A DNA stretch of 64,000 nucleotides from Pyruvatibacter sp. HU-CL02332 (GTDB lineage: Bacteria; Pseudomonadota; Alphaproteobacteria; CGMCC-115125): positions 248,001-312,000 of the forward strand of contig NZ_BAABWK010000002.1 of the NCBI RefSeq assembly GCF_040362765.1, in the 5' to 3' direction. The position numbers and the translations under genes were made by a program. This document shows positions 19,900 through 29,341 of the stretch, piece after piece. Position 1 is the stretch's first letter. Each line of letters starts with the position of its first letter. The notes beneath the pieces were generated by a model. That model worked only from the letters and a program-made list of their open reading frames with translations, did no database searches and was not told where the DNA came from.

Positions 19900-20706
19900 A
19901 TGTCCAATATGGATCAAGATGATGACCGGTATGCGCGCAGCGCGTTTGACCCGGTGATGGTCGATGAAATGGACACCTACGACGCCACCGACGAAGACGA
20001 TGAGCCTGCGGGCCGCGGCTGGCTGATGTTGATCGTGGTGCTGGCTGTTTTGGCGGCCCTCGCGGGGGTTGTCTATTTCGCCTATCAGCAGGGCCGTGAA
20101 GAAGGCATTCGCACAGCACCACCAATCGTGCGCGCCGATGGCGGACCTGAGAAAGTGGCTCCTCAGGAGCCTGGCGGAATGGAAATTCCCCATCAGGACA
20201 AAGAGATTTTCGAGCGGATCAATGGGGACAGCACAGCTGGTGACGTGGAAGCGGGCGTAGAACGCCTTCTGCCGCCGCCAGAAGAGCCGGGCACCATTCC
20301 AACCGCACCTGCAGCGCCGACACCGGCACCCGCAGCTGAAGCCACGCCTCCGGCGGCTGAACCAGTTGCACCTGTTGCTGTGGCACCGACACCCGCGCCA
20401 ACTCCGGCACCAACACCTGCGCCAGTTGCTCAGCCAACGGCTCCTGCAGCGTCCACCGGGGGATGGGTCATACAGATTGGTTCTTTCCGGGATCAGGCGC
20501 GTGCCCAGACCGAATGGGCAGGCCTTCAGCGCAAACATGCCGGTATCCTTGCGGCTGCAACGGCTGACATTCAGCGGGCAGACCTGGGCGATCGGGGCAT
20601 CTGGTATCGTCTGCGTGCTGCGACCTATGCCACCAAGGGTGCTGCAGAGACTGCCTGTGGCAGTCTCAAAGCCGCAGGAACTGACTGTCTGGTGCGTAAG
20701 CGCTAA
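19900..20706 (+). CDS. SPOR domain-containing single-pass membrane protein
   Basis: A 268-residue bitopic protein: acidic cytoplasmic N-terminus (1-38), one transmembrane helix (41-62), a periplasmic linker rich in Pro, Ala and Thr (about 125-185), and a C-terminal SPOR domain (GGWVIQIGSFRDQARAQ to the end). SPOR domains bind denuded glycan strands at the septum, so a role in division or envelope remodelling is likely. AGGAGGGG gives a strong ribosome-binding site. Its TAA overlaps the nagZ ATG by one base, coupling it to peptidoglycan recycling. Confidence 0.9.
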   Translation: MSNMDQDDDRYARSAFDPVMVDEMDTYDATDEDDEPAGRGWLMLIVVLAVLAALAGVVYFAYQQGREEGIRTAPPIVRADGGPEKVAPQEPGGMEIPHQDKEIFERINGDSTAGDVEAGVERLLPPPEEPGTIPTAPAAPTPAPAAEATPPAAEPVAPVAVAPTPAPTPAPTPAPVAQPTAPAASTGGWVIQIGSFRDQARAQTEWAGLQRKHAGILAAATADIQRADLGDRGIWYRLRAATYATKGAAETACGSLKAAGTDCLVRKR

Positions 20707-21740
20707 TGGCGGAAAGTGGCGCGCAGGCGCTTCAGGTGCAGGCTGCCATTTACGGCTGTGAAGGCCTGACGCTGTCAGAAGCGGAAATTCGGTTTTTCCA
20801 GGATGCAAACCCGTGGGGTTTCATCCTGTTTGCCCGCAATGTGGATACACCGGCGCAGGTCGCAGCCCTGTGTGACTCCCTGAGAGACACAGTGGGCCGG
20901 GACGCACCGATCCTGATTGATCAGGAAGGCGGACGCGTCGCGCGTCTCAAGCCGCCGCATTGGCGCAAATACCCGCCGGTGCGGACCTATGGCGACCTCT
21001 TTCAGCAGGACAAGGCTGCAGGGCTTGAAGCCTGCGAGCTGGGCGCGTTCCTGATTGGTCAGGAGCTGCGTTCCCTTGGCATTGATGTGGATTGCGTGCC
21101 GCTCGCGGACGTTCCACAGCCCGGTGCGCATGACATCATCGGGGATCGGGCCTATGGCGAAACGCCCGAGCAGGTCATCGCGCTTGCCCGCGCGGCAGCA
21201 ACCGGGCTTGAACAGGCGGGTGTGCTGCCGGTGCTCAAGCATATTCCCGGTCATGGCCGGGCAGGGGTGGATAGCCACGAAGACCTGCCGGTGGTCGATG
21301 CCTCTGCCGACAGCCTGCGCGAGATAGACTTTCGGCCGTTCGTGTCGCTGGCGGACCTGCCCCTGGGCATGACGGCGCACGTGGTGTTTACGGCCCTTGA
21401 TCCCAAAAATCCGGCAACAACCAGTGGCGATGTCATTCGTCTGATCCGCGAGGAGATCGGATTTGACGGGCTTCTCATGGGGGATGATCTCTCCATGAAG
21501 GCCCTTGGTGGATCAATGGAAAGCCGTGTCACCGAATCGATTGGTGCAGGGTGTGACCTGGTCCTGCACTGCAATGGGCACATGGATGAGATGGAAGCGG
21601 TGGCAAGCGCGACATCCAGCCTCTCTCCACCGGCCTTACTGCGCTCAGAAATGGCGCTTTCCCGCCGAAAACCCTTCAGTGGCGAATCGGTTACAGCCGC
21701 AGTTCAGAGATGGGATGAACTTCTCAGTGCAAGTGCTTGA
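20706..21740 (+). CDS. nagZ: Beta-N-acetylhexosaminidase (peptidoglycan recycling)
   Basis: A 344-residue glycoside hydrolase family 3 enzyme that removes GlcNAc from anhydro-muropeptides in the cytoplasm. Diagnostic segments: ILIDQEGGRVARL, VLKHIPGHGRAGVDSHEDLP (the NagZ catalytic loop with the Asp-His pair), and LLMGDDLSMKAL with the nucleophile Asp. It overlaps the SPOR gene by one base. Length is normal and no signal peptide is present. Confidence 0.94.
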   Translation: MAESGAQALQVQAAIYGCEGLTLSEAEIRFFQDANPWGFILFARNVDTPAQVAALCDSLRDTVGRDAPILIDQEGGRVARLKPPHWRKYPPVRTYGDLFQQDKAAGLEACELGAFLIGQELRSLGIDVDCVPLADVPQPGAHDIIGDRAYGETPEQVIALARAAATGLEQAGVLPVLKHIPGHGRAGVDSHEDLPVVDASADSLREIDFRPFVSLADLPLGMTAHVVFTALDPKNPATTSGDVIRLIREEIGFDGLLMGDDLSMKALGGSMESRVTESIGAGCDLVLHCNGHMDEMEAVASATSSLSPPALLRSEMALSRRKPFSGESVTAAVQRWDELLSASA

Positions 21741-21814
21741 CGGTGCCCTGTCACTAGGCAGACGGTGAGGTTTCATACCCACTTCATAGTCACACCGGAC
21801 ATGGAATTGATCAG

Positions 21815-22684
21815 TTGAGCCCCGGCGAAGTCTACGATTTTGAAAGCGGCGCACCGCGAGAGACGGACGCATCCAACGCGGATGTTGATCCACGCTCGCT
21901 GGTCATTGATGTCGATGGCTTTGAAGGTCCGCTGGACCTGTTGCTGACACTTGCGCGGTCCCAGAAGGTCGATCTCGCCAAGATCTCCATTCTCGAGCTG
22001 GCCGAGCAGTATCTGGCCTTTGTTGAAGAAGCCAAGAAACTGGAGCTGGAACTCGCCGCTGACTATCTGGTCATGGCGTCGTGGCTGGCTTTCCTCAAAA
22101 GCCGCCTGCTGCTGCCGCCTCCGGAAGAGGACGAAGAGCCCAGCGCCGAAGAGATGGCCGCCCGGCTTGCCTTCCGTTTGCAGCGCCTCGAAGCCATGCG
22201 CGAGAGCGCGGCCAAGCTCATGGCGCGCGACCGGTTGGGTCGGGACATATTTGCCCGCGGCATGCCTGAAGGCGTCCGGGTCATCAAGAAGAGCCAGTAC
22301 TCGGCTGAAATCTATGACCTGCTGAAAGCCTATTCGACACAACGTGCCGTCCAGAAGATTGATCGCCTTAAAATGGCCCGCCAGCCGGTGTTGACTATTG
22401 AAGAGGCGCGAACGCGACTTGAGAGCATGCTGGGGACACTGATTGACTGGGGCCTTATCGACAGTCTGGTTCCCCCGGAGTTTTCCGAAGGCAAGGATCG
22501 CCGGTCAGGTATTGCCAGCACGTTCTCAGCCAGCCTTGAGTTCGCAAAACACGGCAAGATTGAACTCCGGCAGGCCAGCCCTTTCGCGCCGCTCTACGCA
22601 CGGCGCATCGGAGATGGGTCACCAAACGGGCCGCGACTACACACAGAAGAGCCGGTTGATGCAGCAAACGGAAACGCCTCATGA
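21815..22684 (+). CDS. scpA: Segregation and condensation protein A (kleisin)
   Basis: A 289-residue kleisin that bridges the two heads of Smc in the chromosome condensin. The N-terminal signature VDGFEGPLDLLLTLARSQKV and ISILELAEQYLAFVEEAKK are clear; the C-terminal winged-helix part is present. The TTG at 21815 is the best start; the nearby ATG at 21801 hits a stop in its own frame. The stop overlaps scpB by four bases (ATGA). The gene follows nagZ by 74 bases. Confidence 0.93.
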   Translation: MSPGEVYDFESGAPRETDASNADVDPRSLVIDVDGFEGPLDLLLTLARSQKVDLAKISILELAEQYLAFVEEAKKLELELAADYLVMASWLAFLKSRLLLPPPEEDEEPSAEEMAARLAFRLQRLEAMRESAAKLMARDRLGRDIFARGMPEGVRVIKKSQYSAEIYDLLKAYSTQRAVQKIDRLKMARQPVLTIEEARTRLESMLGTLIDWGLIDSLVPPEFSEGKDRRSGIASTFSASLEFAKHGKIELRQASPFAPLYARRIGDGSPNGPRLHTEEPVDAANGNAS

Positions 22685-23589
22685 CGAACGCACCGCGCAG
22701 GGCTGAAACACACGACATGCACGAAGATGACGATATCGAGGAGGAGGCCGTCGGTTCTGAGACCGAAGCGGCTGACGCTGCGTCTTCAGAAGCAGAGGCC
22801 TCAAGTGAGGACGCTGCAGAAACGTCAAATGTCGCCAGCATCTCTGATGAAAACCGGGCCAAGACACTTCGGATGGTCGAAGCGCTGCTTTTTGCTGCTT
22901 CAGAGCCACTCGATGTGAAGAGCCTGGCTCAGCGCCTTCCCGAAGGTACGGATGTGCCGGGGCTGCTGACTGAACTGCAGGCGTTCTACGCGCCGCGCGG
23001 CGTCAATCTTGTGCCCGTGGGCGGCAAGTGGCTCATGCGGACGGCAGAAGACCTTTCGTTCCTACTGCAGCGTGAAGCTGTGCAGATGAAGAAGCTGTCA
23101 CGGCCCGCCATGGAAACACTGGCGATCATTGCCTACCACCAGCCCGTGACCCGCGCCGAAATCGAAGAAATCCGCGGTGTATCGGTGTCCACTGGGACGC
23201 TGGATGTACTGCTGGAAACAGGCTGGATGCGCCTGCGCGGTCGCCGCAAGACCCCAGGTCGCCCACTGACCTACGGCACCTCTGAAGACTTTCTCGTTCA
23301 CTTTGGGCTGGAAAGCGTACGGGACCTTCCCGGCGTTGATGATCTCAAGGCGGCCGGTTTGCTGGACGCCCGTCTTCCACCGGACTTCTCAGTGCCTCAG
23401 CCAGGTGATGATCAACTGGCCGATGACGAAGAGGAACTGGCCGAAGATGACAGCGGCGAAGAGCTCTTGATCGGCGAAGCCTCTGATGAAGTCATCCCGG
23501 AGCCTGTTGCTTCAACTGAGGATGAAACCACCTCGGAGGCAGCCGAGCCGGCAGGCGACAATGAGGCGGACGCAGATAATCGCGAATAA
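22681..23589 (+). CDS. scpB: Segregation and condensation protein B
   Basis: A 302-residue Smc-complex subunit with two winged-helix domains; RMVEALLFAASEPLDVKSLA and LSRPAMETLAIIAYHQPVTRAEIEEIRG are the family core, followed by GRRKTPGRPLTYGTSEDFL. Both ends are acidic and low-complexity: about 55 residues before the core and 65 after it, so the protein is longer than the usual ScpB of about 200 residues. It is coupled to scpA by a four-base overlap. Confidence 0.93.
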   Translation: MTNAPRRAETHDMHEDDDIEEEAVGSETEAADAASSEAEASSEDAAETSNVASISDENRAKTLRMVEALLFAASEPLDVKSLAQRLPEGTDVPGLLTELQAFYAPRGVNLVPVGGKWLMRTAEDLSFLLQREAVQMKKLSRPAMETLAIIAYHQPVTRAEIEEIRGVSVSTGTLDVLLETGWMRLRGRRKTPGRPLTYGTSEDFLVHFGLESVRDLPGVDDLKAAGLLDARLPPDFSVPQPGDDQLADDEEELAEDDSGEELLIGEASDEVIPEPVASTEDETTSEAAEPAGDNEADADNRE

Positions 23590-23631
23590 GCCGCATTTGT
23601 ACTTGAGCGCATTCTGACTATTGTGCGCCCC

Positions 23632-24714
23632 ATGACCGCTCGGCTCTCCTTCAAAGGCATCGCGCATCAATATGATGTGCAGCTGGCACTCCAGGACCTT
23701 TCCCTGGACGTGGCAGCTGGCGAGGTCGTGTGTCTGCTTGGACCTTCGGGGTGCGGCAAGACAACGACGCTTCGCATCGCAGCGGGTGTTGAGCGTCCGA
23801 CCACTGGCCGTGTCGAAATTGACCAGACTGTGGTCGCGGGCCCCGGTGTGTTTGTGCCACCGGAAAAACGCGGTGTCGGCCTCATGTTCCAGGATTATGC
23901 GCTGTTTCCGCATCTCACGGTGCTGGACAACGTGAAGTTCGGCCTGCATCAGCATGCCAAGGACGAACGCGAGCCGATTGCGTTGCGGGCACTGGAGGGT
24001 GTCGGCATGACACGCTATGCCCACGTCTATCCAAGTGTGTTGTCCGGCGGTGAACAGCAGCGCGTGGCGCTGGCACGGGCGATGGCACCAGGACCGCGCA
24101 TCATGCTGATGGACGAGCCATTCTCAGGGTTGGACAACAGGCTGCGGGACAGCGTGCGGGATGAAGCCCTATCCCTGATTGACCAGTCAGGTGCCAGCGC
24201 ATTGCTGGTGACCCATGATCCGGAAGAAGCCATGCGCATGGCGGATCGCATCGCGCTCCTGCGCAAGGGCAAGCTGGTGCAGGTTGGAACGCCGCAAGAG
24301 CTCTATTACCAGCCCGTGGACGCAGAGGCCGCCGCATTCTTCAGTGATGTGAACCGCTGTGGTGGCACTGTTGAGGGCGGGCTCATCACCTGTGCCCTTG
24401 GCACATTTCCAGCCCCCAACATTGCTGAGGGCACGAAAGTGGACATCGTGCTGCGTCCAACTGCCATTGAACTTGGCAGCGGTGGGGTCGGGGTGGCAGC
24501 AATCGTCCGCCGTGCCCGCCTGCTTGGGGAGGAAAGCCTCATAGAGATTGAGGTAGATGGCCACGACGGCCTTGTTCACGTTCGCGTACGGGGTGCATGG
24601 CTGCCGGCGGAGGGCACAAGCGTTCGGGCGGCAGCAGCCCCTGATCGGGCCTTGATTTTTGCGGATAATGCGCTTGTTTCTGGTGGCGAGAGCACAGTTA
24701 ACCGTCAGCGCTGA
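23632..24714 (+). CDS. ABC transporter ATP-binding protein, FbpC/PotA-like
   Basis: A 360-residue ATPase with Walker A GPSGCGKTTT, signature LSGGEQQRVALARAMA, Walker B IMLMDEPFSGLDNRLR, the switch His in LLVTHDPEEAM, and a C-terminal TOBE-type domain (about 235-345). The order fits the CUT/iron(III)-type importers. No permease or binding-protein gene lies nearby, so the partner must be elsewhere. I chose the ATG at 23632; a GTG at 23623 is in frame; neither has a clear Shine-Dalgarno. It sits between scpB and tatA. A 6-bp inverted repeat (24718-24734) follows the stop but has no T tract. Confidence 0.88.
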   Translation: MTARLSFKGIAHQYDVQLALQDLSLDVAAGEVVCLLGPSGCGKTTTLRIAAGVERPTTGRVEIDQTVVAGPGVFVPPEKRGVGLMFQDYALFPHLTVLDNVKFGLHQHAKDEREPIALRALEGVGMTRYAHVYPSVLSGGEQQRVALARAMAPGPRIMLMDEPFSGLDNRLRDSVRDEALSLIDQSGASALLVTHDPEEAMRMADRIALLRKGKLVQVGTPQELYYQPVDAEAAAFFSDVNRCGGTVEGGLITCALGTFPAPNIAEGTKVDIVLRPTAIELGSGGVGVAAIVRRARLLGEESLIEIEVDGHDGLVHVRVRGAWLPAEGTSVRAAAAPDRALIFADNALVSGGESTVNRQR

Positions 24715-24821
24715 CATGCAACCTTGCAGGTTGCCGCACTGCAAACCATCTGAGACACTAGGGTTCTCTTGAATTCATTAGGTTTTCGCCCCTTTTTGGC
24801 GGCTTGTTGGGAGTATTTCAT

Positions 24822-25064
24822 ATGGGACTGAGCATCTGGCAGATCCTTATCGTCGTCGTGCTGGTCATTCTCCTTTTCGGCCGTGGCAAGATTTCTGATC
24901 TCATGGGTGATGTTGCCCAAGGCATCAAGAGCTTCCGCAAAGGCATGAGCGATGACGACGCAGGCAACGCTTCGGCTGGAAAAACAATCGAAGGGGAGAG
25001 CGTTGACGGTAACGCCACCGTCGATGCCAAAGATACGGCACAGCGCGAAACGCTAAAGAACTAG
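24822..25064 (+). CDS. tatA: Sec-independent (Tat) translocase subunit TatA
   Basis: An 80-residue protein with one N-terminal transmembrane helix ([16 protein letters not shown]), the Phe-Gly hinge, and an amphipathic helix containing [13 protein letters not shown], then a polar tail. TatA oligomers form the passage for folded Tat substrates. GGGAG lies eight bases before the ATG at 24822. tatB begins four bases after the stop. A likely client in this window is the PhoD-type phosphatase with a twin-arginine signal at 46384. Confidence 0.95.
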   Translation: MGLSIWQILIVVVLVILLFGRGKISDLMGDVAQGIKSFRKGMSDDDAGNASAGKTIEGESVDGNATVDAKDTAQRETLKN

Positions 25065-25068
25065 ACCT

Positions 25069-25425
25069 GTGTTTGATATCGGCTGGTTTGAGCTCCTCAT
25101 ACTAATGGCACTCGCCGTCATCGTGGTGGGTCCAAAAGACCTGCCCAAAATGATGACGACGGTTGGCCGGTACGTAGCCCGCGCGCGGTCCATGGCAGCC
25201 GAGTTTCAACGTGGCTTTGAAGACCTGGCGAAGGAAACCGAACTGGAAGAACTCAAGCGCGAAATTGATCGTGTAGGAGAGGGCGACATTCTTTCTTCTC
25301 CGCCTCCCATTCGTCCGAATGAGGACGAAGACGCACCGGCCAAAGACGCGAAGTCTGACACACCGCTCAAAACTGTCCGCACTGAAGCCGGCGGCGAAAC
25401 CGTTGCACCGGGAGAACGCGGGTGA
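25069..25425 (+). CDS. tatB: Tat translocase subunit TatB
   Basis: A 118-residue protein starting with the TatB-type FDIGWFELLILMALAVIVVG, with Glu in the membrane helix and the Gly-Pro hinge GPKDLPKM, then an amphipathic helix and an acidic, proline-rich tail. TatB with TatC forms the receptor for twin-arginine signals. The start is the GTG at 25069. Its TGA overlaps the tatC GTG (GTGA). Confidence 0.94.
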   Translation: MFDIGWFELLILMALAVIVVGPKDLPKMMTTVGRYVARARSMAAEFQRGFEDLAKETELEELKREIDRVGEGDILSSPPPIRPNEDEDAPAKDAKSDTPLKTVRTEAGGETVAPGERG

Positions 25426-26231
25426 GTGAACGCGACGGCACCGATGACATTGAGGCCAGCCGGGCACCTCTCCTTGAGCACCTCATCGAGCTACGCACAC
25501 GGCTCATCAAGGCGCTGATCGCGTTTGTCATCGCCTTTTGCATCACCTTTTATTTTGCCGAAGACATTTACGCCTATCTGACGCAGCCCCTGGCTGAGGC
25601 CCTGTCCGGCGACCCGGGCCGCCGCCTGATCTACACAGCCCTGCAGGAAACTTTCTTCACCTACATCAAGGTCGCGATGTTTGCGGCCCTGTGTCTGTCG
25701 TTCCCGTTTGTTGCCGGGCAGGTGTGGCTGTTCATTGCGCCGGGCCTCTATCGCGATGAGCGCGGGGCGTTCCTGCCATTCCTCGCGGCGACGCCCGTCC
25801 TGTTCATACTGGGTGCGTCGCTGGTGTTCTATTTCATCATGCCGATGGCAACTGAGTTCTTTCTGGGTTTTGAAACGACCGGCGGTGACGGTGCCTTGCC
25901 AATTCAGCTGGAAGCCAAGGTCAACGAATATCTGTCTTTGGTAATGACCCTGATCTTCGCCTTTGGCCTCGCGTTTCAGCTGCCCGTGCTGCTGATGCTG
26001 ATGGGCCGCGCAGGGCTCGTCTCCGCTGATGGTCTTGCCAAGCAACGCAAATATGCCGTCGTGGGGGCATTTGCCGCCGCAGCTATCCTGACGCCGCCAG
26101 ACCCCATCAGCCAGATTGGCCTGGGTGTGCCCATTATCCTGCTCTACGAGATTTCCATCATCGGTGTTCGCATGATCGAGAAGAAGCGGGCTGAGAAGCA
26201 AGCAGCGGAAACCGGGAACGAGGTTGCCTAA
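25422..26231 (+). CDS. tatC: Tat translocase subunit TatC
   Basis: A 269-residue inner-membrane protein with six predicted helices; LLEHLIELRTRLIKALIAF is the conserved N-terminal motif that binds the twin-arginine signal, and FPFVAGQVWLFIAPGLYRDE and AAAILTPPDPISQIGLGVP are family hallmarks. It starts with GTG overlapping the tatB stop, completing a tatABC operon. Confidence 0.96.
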   Translation: MSERDGTDDIEASRAPLLEHLIELRTRLIKALIAFVIAFCITFYFAEDIYAYLTQPLAEALSGDPGRRLIYTALQETFFTYIKVAMFAALCLSFPFVAGQVWLFIAPGLYRDERGAFLPFLAATPVLFILGASLVFYFIMPMATEFFLGFETTGGDGALPIQLEAKVNEYLSLVMTLIFAFGLAFQLPVLLMLMGRAGLVSADGLAKQRKYAVVGAFAAAAILTPPDPISQIGLGVPIILLYEISIIGVRMIEKKRAEKQAAETGNEVA

Positions 26232-26312
26232 ACGGCTTCTGGACCGGTCCGGACCTGCATCGTATAGAGGGGCCGGACCCTAGGATTTTCGCCCCTCGAA
26301 AGATTCGCTTCT

Positions 26313-27620
26313 ATGCATGACGTCAAATGGATACGCGACAACCCGGACGCATTTGATGCCGGGCTGGCCAAGCGCGGCGTGGCTCCTCACGCTGCTGATG
26401 TTCTGAAAATTGATGAAGAGCGCCGGGCGCTCATTTCAGAGCTGCAGGACGTCCAGTCACGGCGCAATGATGCCTCCAAGGCCATCGGCAAAGCCAAGGG
26501 TCAAGGCGATGACGCGGGCGCTCAGGCATTGATCGATGAAGTTGCAAAACTGAAAAGCGTCATTCAGGACGGCGAAGACCGGCAGCGTCAATTCGACGAG
26601 CGGATTGAGGCGGTGCTGTCCGGTCTGCCGAACATCCCGCTTGATGATGTGCCCCTTGGTGAAGACGAAGATGGCAATGTCGAAGTGCGAAAGCACCTCG
26701 AACCACGCCAGCTCAATTTTGCACCCAAGGAACATTTCGATCTGGGTGAGGCCAGTGGCCTCATGGATTTTGAAACAGCGGCCAAACTATCCGGTGCTCG
26801 CTTTGTGGTTCTCAAAGGCCAGCTGGCCAAACTTGAACGCGCCTTGGCCAACTTCATGCTCGACCTGCACACCACAGAGTTTGGCTATACGGAAGTGGCG
26901 CCGCCCATGCTCGTGCGCGACGCGGCAATGTATGGCACCGCACAGCTACCGAAATTTGTGGACGATCAGTTCAAGACCGGCGCGCCGGATGATGAAGACG
27001 CGCACTGGCTCATTCCAACAGCCGAAGTGCCGCTGACCAATCTTGCGCGTGAAGCCATCCATTCCGAAGAAGAGCTGCCCCTTCGGTTCACAGCCTTCAC
27101 CCAGTGCTTTCGCAAGGAAGCAGGATCGGCAGGGCGCGACACGCGCGGCATGATCCGTATGCACCAGTTTGCAAAAGTGGAACTGGTCAGCATCACGACG
27201 CCGGAAACATCCAACGATGAACACGAGCGCATGACCCAGTGCGCTGAAGAAGTACTCAAGCGGCTGGAACTACCGTTCCGGACCATGGTGCTGTGCACGG
27301 GCGACATGGGCTTCGGCGCGCGCAAGACCTATGACCTTGAAGTCTGGCTGCCGGGTCAGGATGCGTATCGTGAGATTTCATCCTGCTCTCAGTGTGGCGA
27401 CTTTCAGGCTCGCCGCATGGCTGCGCGCTATCGGCCAACGGGCGAGAAGAGCACGCGCTTTACGCACACACTCAATGGCTCTGGGCTGGCCGTGGGCCGC
27501 GCCATGGTCGCGGTTCTTGAGAACTATCAGCAGGCCGATGGGTCTGTCGCCATTCCAGATGTACTGAAGCCCTATATGGGTGGCATCGAAACTCTCGAAC
27601 TGGGTGCATCAGATGCCTGA
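26313..27620 (+). CDS. serS: Seryl-tRNA synthetase
   Basis: A 435-residue class II synthetase charging tRNA-Ser. An N-terminal coiled-coil arm (about 30-105) grips the long variable arm of the tRNA. Motif 2 ([21 protein letters not shown]) and motif 3 ([19 protein letters not shown]) are intact, as is [11 protein letters not shown]. The ATG at 26313 matches the family start. The last eight bases overlap surE. Confidence 0.96.
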   Translation: MHDVKWIRDNPDAFDAGLAKRGVAPHAADVLKIDEERRALISELQDVQSRRNDASKAIGKAKGQGDDAGAQALIDEVAKLKSVIQDGEDRQRQFDERIEAVLSGLPNIPLDDVPLGEDEDGNVEVRKHLEPRQLNFAPKEHFDLGEASGLMDFETAAKLSGARFVVLKGQLAKLERALANFMLDLHTTEFGYTEVAPPMLVRDAAMYGTAQLPKFVDDQFKTGAPDDEDAHWLIPTAEVPLTNLAREAIHSEEELPLRFTAFTQCFRKEAGSAGRDTRGMIRMHQFAKVELVSITTPETSNDEHERMTQCAEEVLKRLELPFRTMVLCTGDMGFGARKTYDLEVWLPGQDAYREISSCSQCGDFQARRMAARYRPTGEKSTRFTHTLNGSGLAVGRAMVAVLENYQQADGSVAIPDVLKPYMGGIETLELGASDA

Positions 27621-28497
27621 CAAGCTGCGGATTGAAACGGCTGAGGGCAAAAAGCGTCCTTTGCGTATTCTGTGTACCAATGATGACGGTATCCATGCTC
27701 CGGGCCTCAAGACACTTGAGAAAATTGCCAAGGAGCTTTCCAGCGACATCTGGATCGTTGCACCGGAAACCGAGCAGTCCGGAGCCGGCCATTCGCTGAC
27801 GCTGGCCCATCCGCTGCGTGTGCGCAAAATCAACAGGCGCAAATTTGCCGTGTCGGGAACACCAACCGACTGCGTGTTGATGGCCGTCAAACATCTGATG
27901 CTTGAGACGCCACCGGACCTGGTTTTGTCCGGCGTGAACCGTGGTCAGAATATTGCTGAAGACGTGACTTACTCCGGCACGATTGCAGCAGCCATGGAGG
28001 GGACCGTTCTGGGTGTACCGTCCATCGCGCTCAGCCAGGCCTATGGGTTTGAAGGTCGTGAGAAAGTGAAATGGGCGACGGCAGAACACCATGGTGCTGC
28101 TCTCGTATCCAAGCTTGTGGAAATGGGCTGGCCCAAGGACGTTCTCATGAACGTGAACTTCCCCGATGTGCTGCACACGGCAGTCAAAGAGGTGGAAGTG
28201 ACCGTTCAGGGCAAACGCGACCAGAGCAACGCGTTGATCGATACACGCATGGACGCGCGCGATACCGCCTATCATTGGCTGGGCTTCCAGAAAATCCTTT
28301 CCAATCCGCCTGAGGGAACTGACTTGCGGGCTATCTATGCAGGTCGCATTTCGGTTACGCCGTTGCATATGGACCTCACGCACAAGACAACGCGGCGGGC
28401 CATGGCAAAGGAACTGGGTGGCACGCCGCCCAAGTCGGTCACGCCAGTTACCTGGGCCCCGGTTGACCGGACCAATGGGCGGAAACCATCCAAGTGA
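27613..28497 (+). CDS. surE: 5'/3'-nucleotidase SurE
   Basis: A 294-residue metal-dependent nucleotidase of stationary-phase survival. The active-site start [15 protein letters not shown] (Asp-Asp) and [25 protein letters not shown] and [18 protein letters not shown] are all present. The protein has extra residues at both ends compared with the usual 250-260. It overlaps serS by eight bases and pcm by four, giving serS-surE-pcm, a classic linkage. Confidence 0.95.
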   Translation: MPDKLRIETAEGKKRPLRILCTNDDGIHAPGLKTLEKIAKELSSDIWIVAPETEQSGAGHSLTLAHPLRVRKINRRKFAVSGTPTDCVLMAVKHLMLETPPDLVLSGVNRGQNIAEDVTYSGTIAAAMEGTVLGVPSIALSQAYGFEGREKVKWATAEHHGAALVSKLVEMGWPKDVLMNVNFPDVLHTAVKEVEVTVQGKRDQSNALIDTRMDARDTAYHWLGFQKILSNPPEGTDLRAIYAGRISVTPLHMDLTHKTTRRAMAKELGGTPPKSVTPVTWAPVDRTNGRKPSK

Positions 28498-29156
28498 GTG
28501 ATGCAGACTACGATCCCTCCCGGATTATCCAGCTGATCATGACGCTACGCCGTCAGGGCATCACGGATGGCGCTGTTCTCGGTGCGGTCGAGCGCACACC
28601 GCGTGAAGTCTTCGTAGAGCGGGCTTTTGAAGGTCAGGCATACGAGAACAACGCGCTTCCCATCGAATGTGGGCAGACCATCAGCCAGCCTTACATTGTC
28701 GCGTTCATGACCATGAAGCTTGAGGTCAGCGATCGCATGAAGGTGCTGGAGATCGGAACCGGCTCCGGCTATCAAGCTGCCGTGCTCGCGCGCCTATGCC
28801 GCCGGCTGTACACGCTTGAGCGATATCGCACCCTGCTGCGAGAAGCAGAAACGCGGTTTGACAAGCTGAACCTCACCAACATCACAGCCAAGGTCGGGGA
28901 CGGCACAAAAGGCTGGCCGGAACAGGCCCCGTTTGACCGCATTATTGTCACCGCAGCGGCTCCGGTTGTCCCTGAGGCGCTTGTCGCCCAGCTGAAGACC
29001 GGCGGTATCGCCGTTGTTCCAATTGACGTTCCCGTGGCGGATGGTGGCGGGCAGCTTCTGGTCAAGCTCACCAAAACCGAAGAGGGTTTTGACCGAGAAG
29101 ACCTGATCCCCGTTCGCTTTGTGCCCCTGGTAGATGGCGTGGCCCGCGAGCTATAG
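28494..29156 (+). CDS. pcm: Protein-L-isoaspartate O-methyltransferase
   Basis: A 220-residue repair methyltransferase that converts isoaspartyl residues in aged proteins. [19 protein letters not shown] is the substrate-site segment; [19 protein letters not shown] is the SAM loop; [17 protein letters not shown] is the post-II motif in its canonical form. The GTG start overlaps the surE TGA. It differs clearly from the paralogue at the start of the window. Confidence 0.95.
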   Translation: MSDADYDPSRIIQLIMTLRRQGITDGAVLGAVERTPREVFVERAFEGQAYENNALPIECGQTISQPYIVAFMTMKLEVSDRMKVLEIGTGSGYQAAVLARLCRRLYTLERYRTLLREAETRFDKLNLTNITAKVGDGTKGWPEQAPFDRIIVTAAAPVVPEALVAQLKTGGIAVVPIDVPVADGGGQLLVKLTKTEEGFDREDLIPVRFVPLVDGVAREL

Positions 29157-29341
29157 GGCTAGATCATGCAGCCCAAATCTCGCGGTTTTCTGCGTTCTTG
29201 GTGTCCCGGTGTGTTTTTTCCGGCCACCATCCAGTCTTCATTAACCAAATAACCCGAGACTGCGCATCAGATTGACTGCGCGGTTGCGCCTTGTGCATGG
29301 GGCCGTCCTCGCAGATCCAGACGAATTTGGGATACGAGACG

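Noticed and set aside
24718-24734. Inverted repeat GCAACC-TTGCA-GGTTGC after the ABC ATPase gene
   Set aside because: Six-base stem without a following T tract; too weak to list as a terminator.
27472-28383. Minus-strand frame of 303 residues over serS-surE
   Set aside because: Antisense to well-supported genes, no motif, no Shine-Dalgarno.
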